A DNA stretch of 64,000 nt from an uncultured Maribacter sp. GTDB taxonomy: Bacteria; Bacteroidota; Bacteroidia; Flavobacteriales; Flavobacteriaceae. Positions 35,897 to 45,810 of this stretch are shown piece by piece. The position numbers and the translations under genes were made by a program. The notes under the pieces are model-generated. The model worked only from the letters and a program-made list of their open reading frames with translations, made no database searches and was not told where the DNA came from. The stretch lies in the NCBI RefSeq assembly GCF_947500985.1, contig NZ_CANMTX010000002.1, forward strand, positions 558,001 to 622,000, given 5' to 3'. Numbering within the stretch: the stretch's first letter is position 1; the number at the start of each line of letters is the position of its first letter.

Positions 35897-36484
35897 TTAG
35901 GATTTTATTTCTTTTAATACCTTACATGGATTTCCTGCAGCTAAGACATTTGCTGGAATATCTTTAATTACTACACTGTTAATACCTATAATTGAGTTTT
36001 CGCCAATAGTTACTCCTTTCATAACTACAACACCGTAACCTAACCAAACATTATCACCAATAAAAACTGGTTTTGGACCTGAAACTCTTGGGTCGTCTAA
36101 ATGCCAATCACTATCGGTTATCAAAACGTTTGCACCTGCTTTCACATTTTTCCCTATCTCGATACTATTGAAACAACCAATTGAAACACCACTAAAACCT
36201 GAGTTCGATCCAATTTTTAAGACTGAACTATTCCCGAAAGTGGTTAGCATACATTTATGGTGAATGCCAATTCTATTGGATGTATCTCTAGAATTAAATC
36301 GGCAATTGTCACCAATTAATATTTTGGAATTATTTGCTATGCGAATAGAAGTCCAACCTCTAAAGCTGCAATGACCTCCCAAATCAACACCAATTAACCT
36401 TAAATAAATGTTTTCGATAAATGTTATTATAAAATTGATAACGTTATATCTTACAAAATTAATTTTATTGAAAATTTTATTCAT
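35897..36484 (-). CDS. WcaF-type hexapeptide acyltransferase
   Basis: A 195-residue left-handed beta-helix acyltransferase of the WcaF/colanic-acid type. Repeats run from about residue 40, with the TDSDWHLDDPR loop carrying the presumed catalytic His, followed by VFIGDNVWLGYGVVVMKGV and a VLAAGNPCKVLKEI ending. It transfers an acetyl or other acyl group from CoA to a sugar hydroxyl. It is followed at 6 bp by the CysE-like gene, and both lie in the leftward glycosyltransferase block. Confidence 0.87.
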   Translation of the reverse strand: MNKIFNKINFVRYNVINFIITFIENIYLRLIGVDLGGHCSFRGWTSIRIANNSKILIGDNCRFNSRDTSNRIGIHHKCMLTTFGNSSVLKIGSNSGFSGVSIGCFNSIEIGKNVKAGANVLITDSDWHLDDPRVSGPKPVFIGDNVWLGYGVVVMKGVTIGENSIIGINSVVIKDIPANVLAAGNPCKVLKEIKS

Positions 36485-36585
36485 TGCAGTTTTATTTTAG
36501 GGTATAAATTTTCAACTAGTTCTAAGAAAGCAAGTTTTTTAATATTTGTTTTTATGTCGAAATTATACCTTTTATTAATGTTTGA

Positions 36586-37851
36586 CTATTTAATAAATAT
36601 GGAGCGCATATATTTTTCAATTTGATGATCACTAAGTTTTCTAAAACCTTTGGAAAAACATATCGCTAATAGCATCCACAAAGTTAAAGTCGAAATATCC
36701 AATCTTTGAAAGTCTTCGACCCAACCATACATCCAACGAAAAGATAGAAATAAACCCACAATCTTAATGTAATAATTGTTGGAATGATAAATAGCCAATG
36801 AAGTAGCCTTTACAAAAATTAAAAAATACAAAAATACTCCAAGAAGACCCATCCATGTAAAAATGTTTATAACGGCTACTTCCGAAATTCTATCCACTTC
36901 ATTCGTAGTAATAATTTTACCAGCTTTTTCCTGTCTTCTTGCTTCCCAATTTGAATCATACCCTCTTGCAAAGGATCGCCCAAATAATACAGTTTTATTT
37001 TTTATAGCAGAAAGAATCGATTCTTCGTATAAAAAAGTTCTTGTGTCTGCTACTAAGCTAGCTTCTTTATATTCTCCTTCGGCATTTGTGGTCCCATAAG
37101 AAAATTCACCATCGATATATTCATCCATTTTAAAAATATTAAATATGTTCGTAACACCGAGTATAAAAAGAATTATAGGCGCAAATAATGTAAAATTTCT
37201 ACCGATTTTAATCATTTTTAAGTAAAACCATTTATATTTAAAATATAAGCTAAAACCTAGTAAAAGGGCAATGCCAAATTTTAAGACATGACTTCTAGCC
37301 CCTTCTTTTAAACAAATGAATATTATTAAGAAGGTTAATGATAATATTACCCATTTAGATTTATTAGGGACCACCTTGATAAATAATAAATACAGCAAGA
37401 GTAAAGGTAGAAAATAACCTAGCGCCTCACCTACACTGGACATAAATGGAAGCCATAAAAGGCAAATTAGTGGGGCTATACGAAACCAATATTTATTAAT
37501 TTTTTTAAAAATATAAGGATGGTCTAGATAATATACCGTGATAAAGCTCAACAAAGCAGTAAAATATCTGAGAAAAAATTCCCATTGCTCCTTTCCCTTA
37601 GCAATAAGCATTGATCTTATGCCTGTAATAATAATTACCCCTAAAAAAATAGAAACAGCATTTAAATGAGGTTTGTTGAATGGATTTTTAAATATGTAAT
37701 AACCCCATATTAGAGAAGACATTAATAGTACCGTTCTTATTAGGGTAAATGTTAAACTGGTAGTTAAACGAATGGTGCTCCAGCTTTCAACAGAGGTAAC
37801 TGAAATTATTAGGAAAACAAGGACAATTAGGTTACTTAATTTTTTTTTCAT
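36586..37851 (-). CDS. Wzy-like polysaccharide polymerase / O-antigen ligase family protein
   Basis: A 421-residue inner-membrane protein with about ten hydrophobic helices and one large periplasmic loop (about residues 240-320, rich in charged residues and including RSFARGYDSNWEARRQEKA). That loop-between-helices layout is typical of the Wzy/WaaL superfamily, which polymerises or ligates undecaprenyl-linked repeat units. Sequence alone does not separate the two roles; presence of a Wzx flippase gene beside it favours polymerase. Codon use and AT content match its neighbours. Confidence 0.8.
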   Translation of the reverse strand: MKKKLSNLIVLVFLIISVTSVESWSTIRLTTSLTFTLIRTVLLMSSLIWGYYIFKNPFNKPHLNAVSIFLGVIIITGIRSMLIAKGKEQWEFFLRYFTALLSFITVYYLDHPYIFKKINKYWFRIAPLICLLWLPFMSSVGEALGYFLPLLLLYLLFIKVVPNKSKWVILSLTFLIIFICLKEGARSHVLKFGIALLLGFSLYFKYKWFYLKMIKIGRNFTLFAPIILFILGVTNIFNIFKMDEYIDGEFSYGTTNAEGEYKEASLVADTRTFLYEESILSAIKNKTVLFGRSFARGYDSNWEARRQEKAGKIITTNEVDRISEVAVINIFTWMGLLGVFLYFLIFVKATSLAIYHSNNYYIKIVGLFLSFRWMYGWVEDFQRLDISTLTLWMLLAICFSKGFRKLSDHQIEKYMRSIFIK

Positions 37852-37944
37852 TTATCCAAAAATCATCTCATTTACCTGTATCTTAATAACTGGTGTAAAA
37901 ACTAAACTACTTATTTTTTGACCTAAGAAAATTATAGGAATATG

Positions 37945-38640
37945 TTACTTTTTTGCTATGTTGATTTGTACTTTTTTTATGAACATTTCTGGGTCATGGA
38001 ATAGTTTATGTTGAGCTTTTAATAGGTCATCGTCCCAATTCCACCAAGCTGAGTTGTTAATGTGTTCTATTTTTTCGGTGTCAAATCTATATTTAATATG
38101 TTTGGCAGGTACACCACCAACTACACTATAGGGTTCGACGTCTTTGGTTACAACTGCTCTAGCGGTTATTACGGCACCATTTCCAATAGTTACTCCACTA
38201 GGTATTAGTGCTCCTTCTCCTATCCAGACATCATTCCCTATAACAACTTGGTCGTATTCTTCAAAATAATTTAATTCTGAATAGGTTTCAAAAGGTTTGT
38301 TATTGGCATAGAATGTCGGATGGGACGAAACAAGATGTAAAGGATGCTTTCCTAAAATAATTTGAACATTTGGTCCTATGGAACAAAATTTTCCTGTTTT
38401 TGTATTTCTTAGAAAAGAATTTTTGTTCAAATAAGTGTAGTCGCCTAGTGAAGAATTTATTAATGAAACGTTTTCACCCAAAAAATTGTTTTTTCCGAAC
38501 TCTGAATTTATGATGTGGCAACCAATCGATAATTTTAAATTGTTCTTTCTGTATTTGTGCTCAATTTTAGATTTTTTAAGTTCTAAAATAATCGTTTTTA
38601 AACTCAATAATCGTATCAATTTATTTATTCCAAATCCCAT
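37945..38640 (-). CDS. CatB/xenobiotic-type hexapeptide acetyltransferase
   Basis: A 231-residue left-handed beta-helix acetyltransferase. Its N-terminal part has irregular hexapeptides (NFLGENVSLINSSLGDYTYL), then a loop HPLHLVSSHPTFYAN with candidate catalytic His residues, and VVIGNDVWIGEGALIPSGVTI, ending VVGGVPAKHIKYRF. This pattern is that of the CatB-like/LbH-XAT group and of sugar O-acetyltransferases such as those in capsule clusters. Its start overlaps the end of the flippase gene by 20 bp, so translation is coupled. Confidence 0.87.
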   Translation of the reverse strand: MGFGINKLIRLLSLKTIILELKKSKIEHKYRKNNLKLSIGCHIINSEFGKNNFLGENVSLINSSLGDYTYLNKNSFLRNTKTGKFCSIGPNVQIILGKHPLHLVSSHPTFYANNKPFETYSELNYFEEYDQVVIGNDVWIGEGALIPSGVTIGNGAVITARAVVTKDVEPYSVVGGVPAKHIKYRFDTEKIEHINNSAWWNWDDDLLKAQHKLFHDPEMFIKKVQINIAKK

Positions 38641-39985
38641 ATGCTTTCTTATTAATGATTTTTGAATATTGTATTGGACTAAGGAATACGTGAGGTAGTA
38701 AACAGACTATTGTAGCTATAATCACTCCTGAAACACCAAAACCCAATGTCTTTGCAAAAAATATGGATAAGGGTATATTAACGACCGATGTTGATATGAT
38801 TGCATACATTTGAAGTTTGATTTTTCCGGTTCCGTTTATGAAATGAGTAAAAGGAGCATAAAATATTTTCAAGGAAAAATAAATTGCCATGTAAATGGAG
38901 AGAGAAATTGGTATAATTATTTGATTTCCAATCCATAAACTATAAAATAATTTTGAAAAAACAACTAATCCTATTATTGCCAAGATAGAAAGAAGCGATA
39001 ATCTGATTAAGTTCTTCATTGAACGTTTTATCCATTCAATGTCATTTTTTGCATAAGCATCGGTTATAGCTGACCAATAAGGCATCAATACCAATGATAG
39101 TCCCATATTTACAATACTAAAGTATTTATAAGCGATATTATAAGGTACTACTTCTTTTGGACCAAAGAGCTGGGTGATAATAATATTATCTGTAGAAAAT
39201 AAAATTATTCCTGCAATTTGAATTAGAAAAAATTTCATTCCTAATCCAAAAATATCTTTTAAATATTTTCTGTTCCATAGATTAATTGTCGGTTTAAATT
39301 CTTTGTACCTCTTTTTGAAAGCCAAGAAATTAAGTCCAATCAATATTGCAACCGGAAAAACGGAGTATATTATTCCAAATATTAGAAGTGAACTTTCAGA
39401 AGTTTTTGTCATCAGCCAAACCAGTAGCAGTGAACCTGCCTGTATGAAAAAATTTATTTTTCCTTGTGTAGAATGTTGCTGGTCGGCGGTATAAATGGTG
39501 GTAATGAGTTTTGCAACCAATTGTAAACAGAAAAATCCAAAAACAATCGGCATTAAAATACTTAAATCTTTTTGTAAATTTGGTGAGGTATTGAAAACTT
39601 TAGTCCAATCGATAAGATAATTAAATAAAAAAAAGATCAGAATTAAACCAAGACTTACCGCGCCTATTGTATAATATGCAGAGCTTACATAGCCGCGGGC
39701 TAATTTTAAATCTCCTTTGACTTTTGCTTCTGCAAATTTGTTACGTAAACCATTTCCTATACCCACGTCAAAAAATGCAAACCAAGCTATAAATGAACTA
39801 AGAGTTAGCCATACACCATAGTTTTCAGTATCTAGATAGTCAATGGTCAATGGTACTAGTATAAAACTGGAAAGTATACTACCACCTTTGTATATGACAG
39901 ATAGCAGAACGTGTTTGGTGATATTCTTCGTACGTTCACTTTTTATGCCAACTTTATTATATAGTTTTTGTATTTTCTTTTTCAA
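38621..39985 (-). CDS. Wzx-like polysaccharide flippase
   Basis: A 454-residue inner-membrane protein with about twelve to fourteen hydrophobic helices. It opens with HVLLSVIYKGGSILSSFILVPLTIDYL and continues GVWLTLSSFIAWFAFFDVGIGNGLRNKFAEA, both typical of the MATE/Wzx polysaccharide exporter superfamily. It should move undecaprenyl-diphosphate repeat units to the periplasm. The start appears to be TTG 39985: an in-frame TGA occurs four codons upstream and no Met lies near the N-terminus. It overlaps the following acetyltransferase gene. Confidence 0.88.
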   Translation of the reverse strand: MKKKIQKLYNKVGIKSERTKNITKHVLLSVIYKGGSILSSFILVPLTIDYLDTENYGVWLTLSSFIAWFAFFDVGIGNGLRNKFAEAKVKGDLKLARGYVSSAYYTIGAVSLGLILIFFLFNYLIDWTKVFNTSPNLQKDLSILMPIVFGFFCLQLVAKLITTIYTADQQHSTQGKINFFIQAGSLLLVWLMTKTSESSLLIFGIIYSVFPVAILIGLNFLAFKKRYKEFKPTINLWNRKYLKDIFGLGMKFFLIQIAGIILFSTDNIIITQLFGPKEVVPYNIAYKYFSIVNMGLSLVLMPYWSAITDAYAKNDIEWIKRSMKNLIRLSLLSILAIIGLVVFSKLFYSLWIGNQIIIPISLSIYMAIYFSLKIFYAPFTHFINGTGKIKLQMYAIISTSVVNIPLSIFFAKTLGFGVSGVIIATIVCLLPHVFLSPIQYSKIINKKAYGIWNK

Positions 39986-40136
39986 CTGCTCTTTTCAACT
40001 TATTCTATTAACCTTAAAAACTTCCTTTTAATATTGGTAAAATTTGGTTTGTCGATTGAAGTTTTGTTTTTACACTATTTTTAAAACACATTTAATTTTA
40101 GAGTACTTTCTTTATATGAATAATTAGTTCTCAGGT

Positions 40137-41150
40137 TTAGTACTTTGGGCTAATTTTAAACCACTTTATGAAATGTGCAACGCCTTCATTCAAATTCGTT
40201 TTAGGTTTGTATTTCACTCTTTTCTCTAACGCACTAGTATCTGCCCAAGTTCTCTTTACATCGCCATCTTGCATGGGCATAAATTTTTTTTCGGCTTTTA
40301 TGTCTAATTCCTTTTCTATACAAGAAATGAAATCCATGAGCTTTACCGGTTTAGAATTCCCAATATTATAGACCACTGCTTTTTTATCATTTTCTGGCAA
40401 AGCTAAAATACATTTGGTTATTCCCTCAACAATATCGTCTATATAGGTGAAATCTCTCTCCATATCACCATTATTGAATACCTTAATGGGTTCACCTTTG
40501 GTAATAGCATTGGCAAAAAGCATAGGCGCCATATCTGGACGTCCCCATGGACCGTATACCGTAAAAAAGCGAAGACCTGTTGTCGGGAGATTATAAAGAT
40601 GACTATAGGTATTTGCCATTAGTTCATTACTCTTTTTAGTTGCAGCATATAATGATACAGGATGGTCTACCCGATCAATTTCCGAAAATGGAATCTTAGA
40701 ATTAGCACCATACACAGATGAACTGGAAGCATATAATAAGTGATCAATTTTATAGTGCCTACAACATTCTAGAATGTTGACAAAACCAACCAAATTAGAT
40801 TGCACATACGCATGTGGGTTTTCAATAGAATAGCGTACGCCGGCTTGGGCAGCTAAATTTACAACATGTGTAAATTTTTCTTCTTTAAAAAGACTTTCCA
40901 AATTAGGAAAATCAGTTATATCCGTTTTAATAAAACAAAAATTTGGATAAATTTTACTGGTAATCAATTGTTCGTCTTTTTCAACTAAACAGCGCTCAAT
41001 ACCAATTTCGGCTAAGCGATCGTATTTTAAATCGACATTATAATAATTATTAATATTGTCAATCCCAATTACTTCATATCCATTAGAGGCTAATTCTTCA
41101 ACTAAATGAAATCCAATAAATCCTGCAGCTCCAGTAACTAATATTTTCAT
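40137..41150 (-). CDS. NAD-dependent sugar epimerase, UDP-glucuronate 4-epimerase-like
   Basis: About 337 residues from ATG 41150 (the preferred start, directly before MKILVTGAAGFIGFHL; longer forms from upstream Met codons only add unrelated residues). It has the extended short-chain dehydrogenase fold: NAD loop TGAAGFIG, LAAQAGVRYSIENP, YASSSSVYG, the YAATK catalytic Tyr-Lys pair, and LRFFTVYGPWGRPDMA. The last segment is characteristic of CapI/UDP-glucuronate 4-epimerases, which make UDP-galacturonate. It is the first gene of the leftward polysaccharide block. Confidence 0.9.
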   Translation of the reverse strand: MKILVTGAAGFIGFHLVEELASNGYEVIGIDNINNYYNVDLKYDRLAEIGIERCLVEKDEQLITSKIYPNFCFIKTDITDFPNLESLFKEEKFTHVVNLAAQAGVRYSIENPHAYVQSNLVGFVNILECCRHYKIDHLLYASSSSVYGANSKIPFSEIDRVDHPVSLYAATKKSNELMANTYSHLYNLPTTGLRFFTVYGPWGRPDMAPMLFANAITKGEPIKVFNNGDMERDFTYIDDIVEGITKCILALPENDKKAVVYNIGNSKPVKLMDFISCIEKELDIKAEKKFMPMQDGDVKRTWADTSALEKRVKYKPKTNLNEGVAHFIKWFKISPKY

Positions 41151-41503
41151 GATATTTATTTCTATGATTTCTAATTTCATAAATTGGAGTCGCAAGATAG
41201 GGTATTCCAAAAATTTTCTTAATGAATATTTATTCTATTCGATTATCTGTTATATCTGAGACTTAAAATGCGGAAATTTAAAAATTAGTTCTCTGTAGCG
41301 CTAATATTAATTATTAGTTAATTTATAAAAATTATGTGGATAAGATTTTAATTACGCTGCTAGAATAGTAAACCATTTTATTAATCCAATGATATTCTTA
41401 TTTTTTTAATATTTAAACAATTAATAGATAGTTACAATATCTAATGATTAGTTTTGAGGATTTAACTTTGAACCCCAAATAGCGTCGAAATTTATTCTAG
41501 CCA
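41151..41503. other. Divergent intergenic region between the two halves of the polysaccharide locus
   Basis: 353 bp of about 75% AT between the leftward epimerase gene and the rightward O-acyltransferase gene, so it should hold promoters for both blocks. I see no long inverted repeat or exact TAnnTTTG paired with a good -33 box. Confidence 0.5.
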
Positions 41504-42922
41504 ATGCTCTTTAATTCGTTTATATTTTTTATTTTTCTAGGGGTAGTACTTCCCGTTTTTTACTTCCTTCCTAGTAAGGTGACCAAAAATTCATTTTTAG
41601 TATTAGCGAGTTACTTTTTTTATGGATACTGGGATTGGCGCTTTCTTTCTTTACTGCTTTTGTCTTCCGTTATTGACTTTTATTTAGGTCAAGCAATGGC
41701 TAAGACGTCAGTTCAAAAGATGAAAAAACGACTTCTCATGATTAGTCTCTTTTCCAATTTGGGCATCTTAGCATTTTTTAAATATTTTAATTTTTTTGTC
41801 GGAAGTTTTGAGGAGATTACCCAAATTTTCGAAGAGAATTTGGATTATTTACACCTTAATATTATTCTACCTGTGGGAATTTCTTTTTATACCTTCCAGA
41901 CCTTATCTTACACTATAGATGTGTATAGAGGTAGATTGAAACCTACTAATAATTTTGTAGATTTTGCATTGTTTGTTTCCTTTTTTCCTCAGTTAGTTGC
42001 TGGTCCAATAGAGCGAGCGAGTAGTTTATTGCCGCAATTTTCCACAAGGCTTTCCCCTTCTAAAAAGCAAATTAAAGAAGGAGTATTTTTAATAATAACC
42101 GGCTTGTTTAGAAAAGTACTTATAGGGGATACTGCTGGCAAATATGTTGATCAACTTTTTGGCAATATGCAGTTGTATACAGGTGCGGAATTAATTGCAG
42201 GTTTAATTTTGTTTTCTATTCAAATATATGCAGATTTTTCTGGTTATAGTAGAGTTGCTAGAGGTACCGCTAAATTGCTAGGTGTGGATTTAATGGTAAA
42301 TTTTGAACAACCATATTTTTCTAGAAATATCACTGAATTTTGGAGGCGCTGGCATATTTCATTATCTAGTTGCTTAAAAGATTATTTGTATATTTCATTG
42401 GGTGGGAACAGATATGGTATAAGTAGAACTTACATAAATTTGATGTTAACTATGTTGTTAGGAGGTTTATGGCATGGCGCAAGCTGGAATTTTGTTATTT
42501 GGGGTGGATTGCATGGAATGTATCTAGCGTTGCATAAATTTTTTTTGGGCACAAAAAAAGTGTCCAATGAAGCAATAAAAAGAGTAAGCTTGAAGACTAT
42601 ATTTCAAATAATGAGTACTTACGTTTTGGTATTGTTTACTTGGCTTTTTTTTAGGGCTAGCTCTTGGGAGGCAACCACTTTATTTTTTAAAAAGATTATT
42701 AATTGGCAGAATAGTGAGTATGGTTCTTACCTACTACTTGTTTCAGCAGCCTTTGTATTAGCAGTAATTGTTATTGATTTATTAGATTACAATGATGGTG
42801 TGCTTTTAAGAGGGAAATTTTCAAAAGCTTTTCGTTATGGAGCATTAACTTGTATGTTTATAATCACCCTGGCTTATATGTTCCAAGCTAAATCTTCACC
42901 ATTTATATATTTTGCATTTTAA
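41504..42922 (+). CDS. MBOAT O-acyltransferase, AlgI-like
   Basis: A 472-residue inner-membrane protein with about eleven hydrophobic helices, of the MBOAT/AlgI family. Landmarks are the opening LFNSFIFFIFLGVVLPVFY, PVGISFYTFQTLSYTIDVYRG, FFPQLVAGPIERAS, and the loop LGGLWHGASWNFVIWGGLHG, which carries the catalytic His. AlgI-type proteins pass acetyl groups across the membrane for O-acetylation of extracellular polysaccharide. The next gene (5 bp downstream) encodes an SGNH-like protein, the usual periplasmic partner. It opens the rightward part of the polysaccharide locus. Confidence 0.93.
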   Translation: MLFNSFIFFIFLGVVLPVFYFLPSKVTKNSFLVLASYFFYGYWDWRFLSLLLLSSVIDFYLGQAMAKTSVQKMKKRLLMISLFSNLGILAFFKYFNFFVGSFEEITQIFEENLDYLHLNIILPVGISFYTFQTLSYTIDVYRGRLKPTNNFVDFALFVSFFPQLVAGPIERASSLLPQFSTRLSPSKKQIKEGVFLIITGLFRKVLIGDTAGKYVDQLFGNMQLYTGAELIAGLILFSIQIYADFSGYSRVARGTAKLLGVDLMVNFEQPYFSRNITEFWRRWHISLSSCLKDYLYISLGGNRYGISRTYINLMLTMLLGGLWHGASWNFVIWGGLHGMYLALHKFFLGTKKVSNEAIKRVSLKTIFQIMSTYVLVLFTWLFFRASSWEATTLFFKKIINWQNSEYGSYLLLVSAAFVLAVIVIDLLDYNDGVLLRGKFSKAFRYGALTCMFIITLAYMFQAKSSPFIYFAF

Positions 42923-42927
42923 ACACG

Positions 42928-43935
42928 ATGGAAAAACTTAAAAATATTTTTTTTGCAATTTTAGGATTTGGACTCATGCTCATTGTTTTGGAGCTATTTT
43001 TTACATTAGGTGGTATTACAAATCCAATTATTAGGATAGATAGTAAATATGGAGAACAATATATTCCTGATAAAATGTGTAATTCACTTTTCGTAACTGA
43101 AGGTTTTGGTTTAGCTAAAACAAACGAAAATGGGTGGTTTGGAAAGGGGCAACCAAAAATTAATAGTTCGGAAAAGACAATTGGTGTGATTGGAAATAGT
43201 TTTGTTGCATCCAGGCAGGTATTTAGTAGAAATAATTTTCTAAATATTTCTGAGATACATTTAAATCGTGATTCAGAGTCAACTTATGGAGTGTATAATT
43301 ATGGAAAGGAAGCACTTCCTCTTTCTCAACTATTGCATGTTAAGGAAATTGTTAAGGAAGAATATAATCCAGACCATATTCTTATTTTAATAAACGACAG
43401 AAGTTTTAAAGCTGCGAGCAGAATGGCGCCTTTTTACGAATTAGATAATAAAGAGCAATTTGTTTTGAACACTGATTTTAAATCAACCATAGTTTATAAG
43501 GTGTACCAAAAGGTAAGTTGGTTAAGTAATTCTTCTATTTTGTTTTTAGCTTATAGAGTAAAGAATTTCTTGCCAAATACAGGACGTATTATATTCGATA
43601 AGTTTTACCCAGACAAGGAAGTAATTCTAGTGAATACTCAGGAAAAAGAACAGTTAAGTACTGTTAATTCGAAAATTCTTCATACGTTGGTCGCAGATAA
43701 GGATATTGTGTTTATAACGGATATTCGTGGAGTTTTAGCTGCTGATGTTAAGGAAATTTTGAAAGATGCAAATACTATTGATTTGAGGCCATTTTTAGAA
43801 GAAATGGAAACAATTGATGGGGTAAACCCTTACTATTGGGAAATAGACAAAGATTATGGTCACTGGAACAATGAGGCCCACAAAAAAATAGGGTTGGAAC
43901 TTGCAAAAAAACTTCCTCATTTTTTTAAACGCTAA
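42928..43935 (+). CDS. SGNH/AlgX-like protein, partner of the MBOAT transferase
   Basis: A 335-residue protein with one N-terminal membrane anchor (FFAILGFGLMLIVLELFFTL) and a periplasmic SGNH-hydrolase-like domain. The nucleophile block is GVIGNSFVASRQ (Ser in GNSF), a middle Asn is in LILINDRSF, and the C-terminal Asp-His pair is in KDYGHWNNEAH. This is the arrangement of AlgX/AlgJ-type O-acetyltransferase partners. With the adjacent AlgI-like gene it forms a complete O-acetylation module for exported polysaccharide. Sequence similarity to AlgX proper is limited, so the name is a role, not an orthology call. Confidence 0.8.
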   Translation: MEKLKNIFFAILGFGLMLIVLELFFTLGGITNPIIRIDSKYGEQYIPDKMCNSLFVTEGFGLAKTNENGWFGKGQPKINSSEKTIGVIGNSFVASRQVFSRNNFLNISEIHLNRDSESTYGVYNYGKEALPLSQLLHVKEIVKEEYNPDHILILINDRSFKAASRMAPFYELDNKEQFVLNTDFKSTIVYKVYQKVSWLSNSSILFLAYRVKNFLPNTGRIIFDKFYPDKEVILVNTQEKEQLSTVNSKILHTLVADKDIVFITDIRGVLAADVKEILKDANTIDLRPFLEEMETIDGVNPYYWEIDKDYGHWNNEAHKKIGLELAKKLPHFFKR

Positions 43936-44450
43936 TTGCTAGGTTGTTACCGTAGGTAAAAAAATAATCTAATGTCTTTTTAGTTTCATTTTGAAAGAAA
44001 TGAAGCTGTCAAATATTAAAAAATTCACTGAAATATATAATTTCAGAAATGGCTTTCGTTAAAGTATAGTAATCAAGTAGCATAACTTGTAATAATCAAT
44101 GTTATAAAATTACTGATTACTATCATTAATCTTTGTAAAGATTGATGTAATCATATTTCGGTAACTGTGATTTGTTTTTGATGGTTTACTATATTTTTAA
44201 AGTTTTACATTTGTGAGAGAAATGTAAATGTCCTAAAAATTAATATCTACTTTTAGTTCCATATAATTAAAAGTTCTCAGCTGAATTTTAAAAGCAACTA
44301 CATATTAATCATTTTGTTAAAATATGTTACAATACCTAAGGTTCATTACTCTTTATATGATATATTCTTTTTGTAATCAATATAAATTTTAAGTAATGTT
44401 ACTTTTATATTTTTGTCAAAAAAAAGGAATTAGAATACTTATATAAAAGC
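43936..44450. other. 515-bp AT-rich intergenic region with an extended hairpin and possible promoter
   Basis: No coding sequence is convincing. At 44114-44153 outer arms TGATTAC/GTAATCA enclose a second stem (44125-44134 with 44137-44146), making an extended imperfect hairpin without a T tract. A TATTTTTG at 44408-44415 fits the TAnnTTTG promoter element 36 bp ahead of the glycosyltransferase gene; a -33 box is not clear. Confidence 0.45.
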
Positions 44451-45686
44451 ATGAAAAAAATTTTGCTAAGCGCATATGCGTGCTCTCCTGGTAAAGGGTC
44501 AGAGGAAGGAAGAGGATGGAATTGGGCTGTAGGACTTGCTGAAATGGGCTACACAGTATATTGTTTGACCAATTTTGATGATAAAGATAAAATTCAAAGA
44601 GAACATAAGATTTTGAATCTTCCCCATTTACATTTTGAATTTGTAGAATTGTCCTTGGGGCTTGATGATAAACTTTTTGATCCCGATAAAAAATCTGTCT
44701 ATTTACACTATTATTTATGGAAAAAAAAAGCTGCTAATCGAGCTTTGCAACTTCATGAGGATATCAATTTTGATATTGCACATCATGCTACATATGGTAG
44801 TTTTCAACAAGGCACCTGTTTGTATAAACTGGATAATTGTAAAATTATCTTTGGACCAGTAGGCGGTGGTCAAATGGCGCTTCCTGTATTTAAGAATTAT
44901 TTTGGGAACTCATGGAAAACAGAGATTATACGGGGTTATGTTTCACGAAATTTGATTAGGTTTAGTGGAAGTTTACGTAAAACGTTACAGAAAGCTACAT
45001 ATGTTGTTTGTACAAATCTTGAAACCAAAGAAATGTTAGACAACTCTAAATTTGCTGATGTAACAAAGAGTAAAATATCAAAAATTTATGCGATACCCAA
45101 AAAATATAATTTATTAACGTATATCGACAAACCGGAGCATGAATGTCTTAATTTACTTTGGGTTGGAAGGGTAATGCCCAGGAAGGGTTTAAACTTATCT
45201 TTGCATGCCCTTTCCTTTGTTCCAAAAGAAATTCCTTATAAGTTGACTATAGTGGGTGGTGGTACCAGCGAAGGTTTAATTGAAAATTGGATAGAAGAAT
45301 ATAATCTGGATAGCTCAAAAATTAATGTTTTGGGTAAAATTCCTTTTGAAGAAGTAGCAAAGCAATATGAAAAAGCCGATGTAATGCTTTTTTGTTCGCT
45401 ACGAGATACATCTGGTACACAAATCATGGAAGCTATGGCCTATAGTTTACCTCTAATTGTACTTAATATTAGTGGCGCGCGTAATCTGGTCCCCGAAAGT
45501 TGTGCATTAAAAATTGACCCTACAGAAGGTGAAGGTACTGCGAGGGAAATCGCCAAGGCAATAATTCAATTTCAGTCTAATGGCGAGTTACGAAGAAAAA
45601 AATCTTTTGCGGCCTATAGTCATGCTATGAATAGTAAATGGGAGCGAAGAATAAAAGTATTCACTGAAAATTATTATGAAGATTAA
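44451..45686 (+). CDS. Glycosyltransferase family 4
   Basis: A 411-residue GT-B enzyme. The N-terminal acceptor half begins LSAYACSPGKGSEEGRGWNW, a pattern shared with a Bacteroidota GT4 branch, and includes FGPVGGGQMALP. The donor half has LLWVGRVMPRKGLNLSLHAL and the signature region SLRDTSGTQIMEAMAYSLP, where the first Glu of EX7E is replaced. It lies alone between two AT-rich gaps in the rightward polysaccharide block, and may have its own promoter. Confidence 0.9.
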   Translation: MKKILLSAYACSPGKGSEEGRGWNWAVGLAEMGYTVYCLTNFDDKDKIQREHKILNLPHLHFEFVELSLGLDDKLFDPDKKSVYLHYYLWKKKAANRALQLHEDINFDIAHHATYGSFQQGTCLYKLDNCKIIFGPVGGGQMALPVFKNYFGNSWKTEIIRGYVSRNLIRFSGSLRKTLQKATYVVCTNLETKEMLDNSKFADVTKSKISKIYAIPKKYNLLTYIDKPEHECLNLLWVGRVMPRKGLNLSLHALSFVPKEIPYKLTIVGGGTSEGLIENWIEEYNLDSSKINVLGKIPFEEVAKQYEKADVMLFCSLRDTSGTQIMEAMAYSLPLIVLNISGARNLVPESCALKIDPTEGEGTAREIAKAIIQFQSNGELRRKKSFAAYSHAMNSKWERRIKVFTENYYED

Positions 45687-45810
45687 TTAACTTTCAATCT
45701 TAAAATATGGTTTAGTTGAGTTCTTATAATTATTGAAAATTTTAGATGTAATAAAATAATTTGTTTTAAGGAGGGATGATTTTTATTTATTAGCTAGTGC
45801 ATATTGTTTA

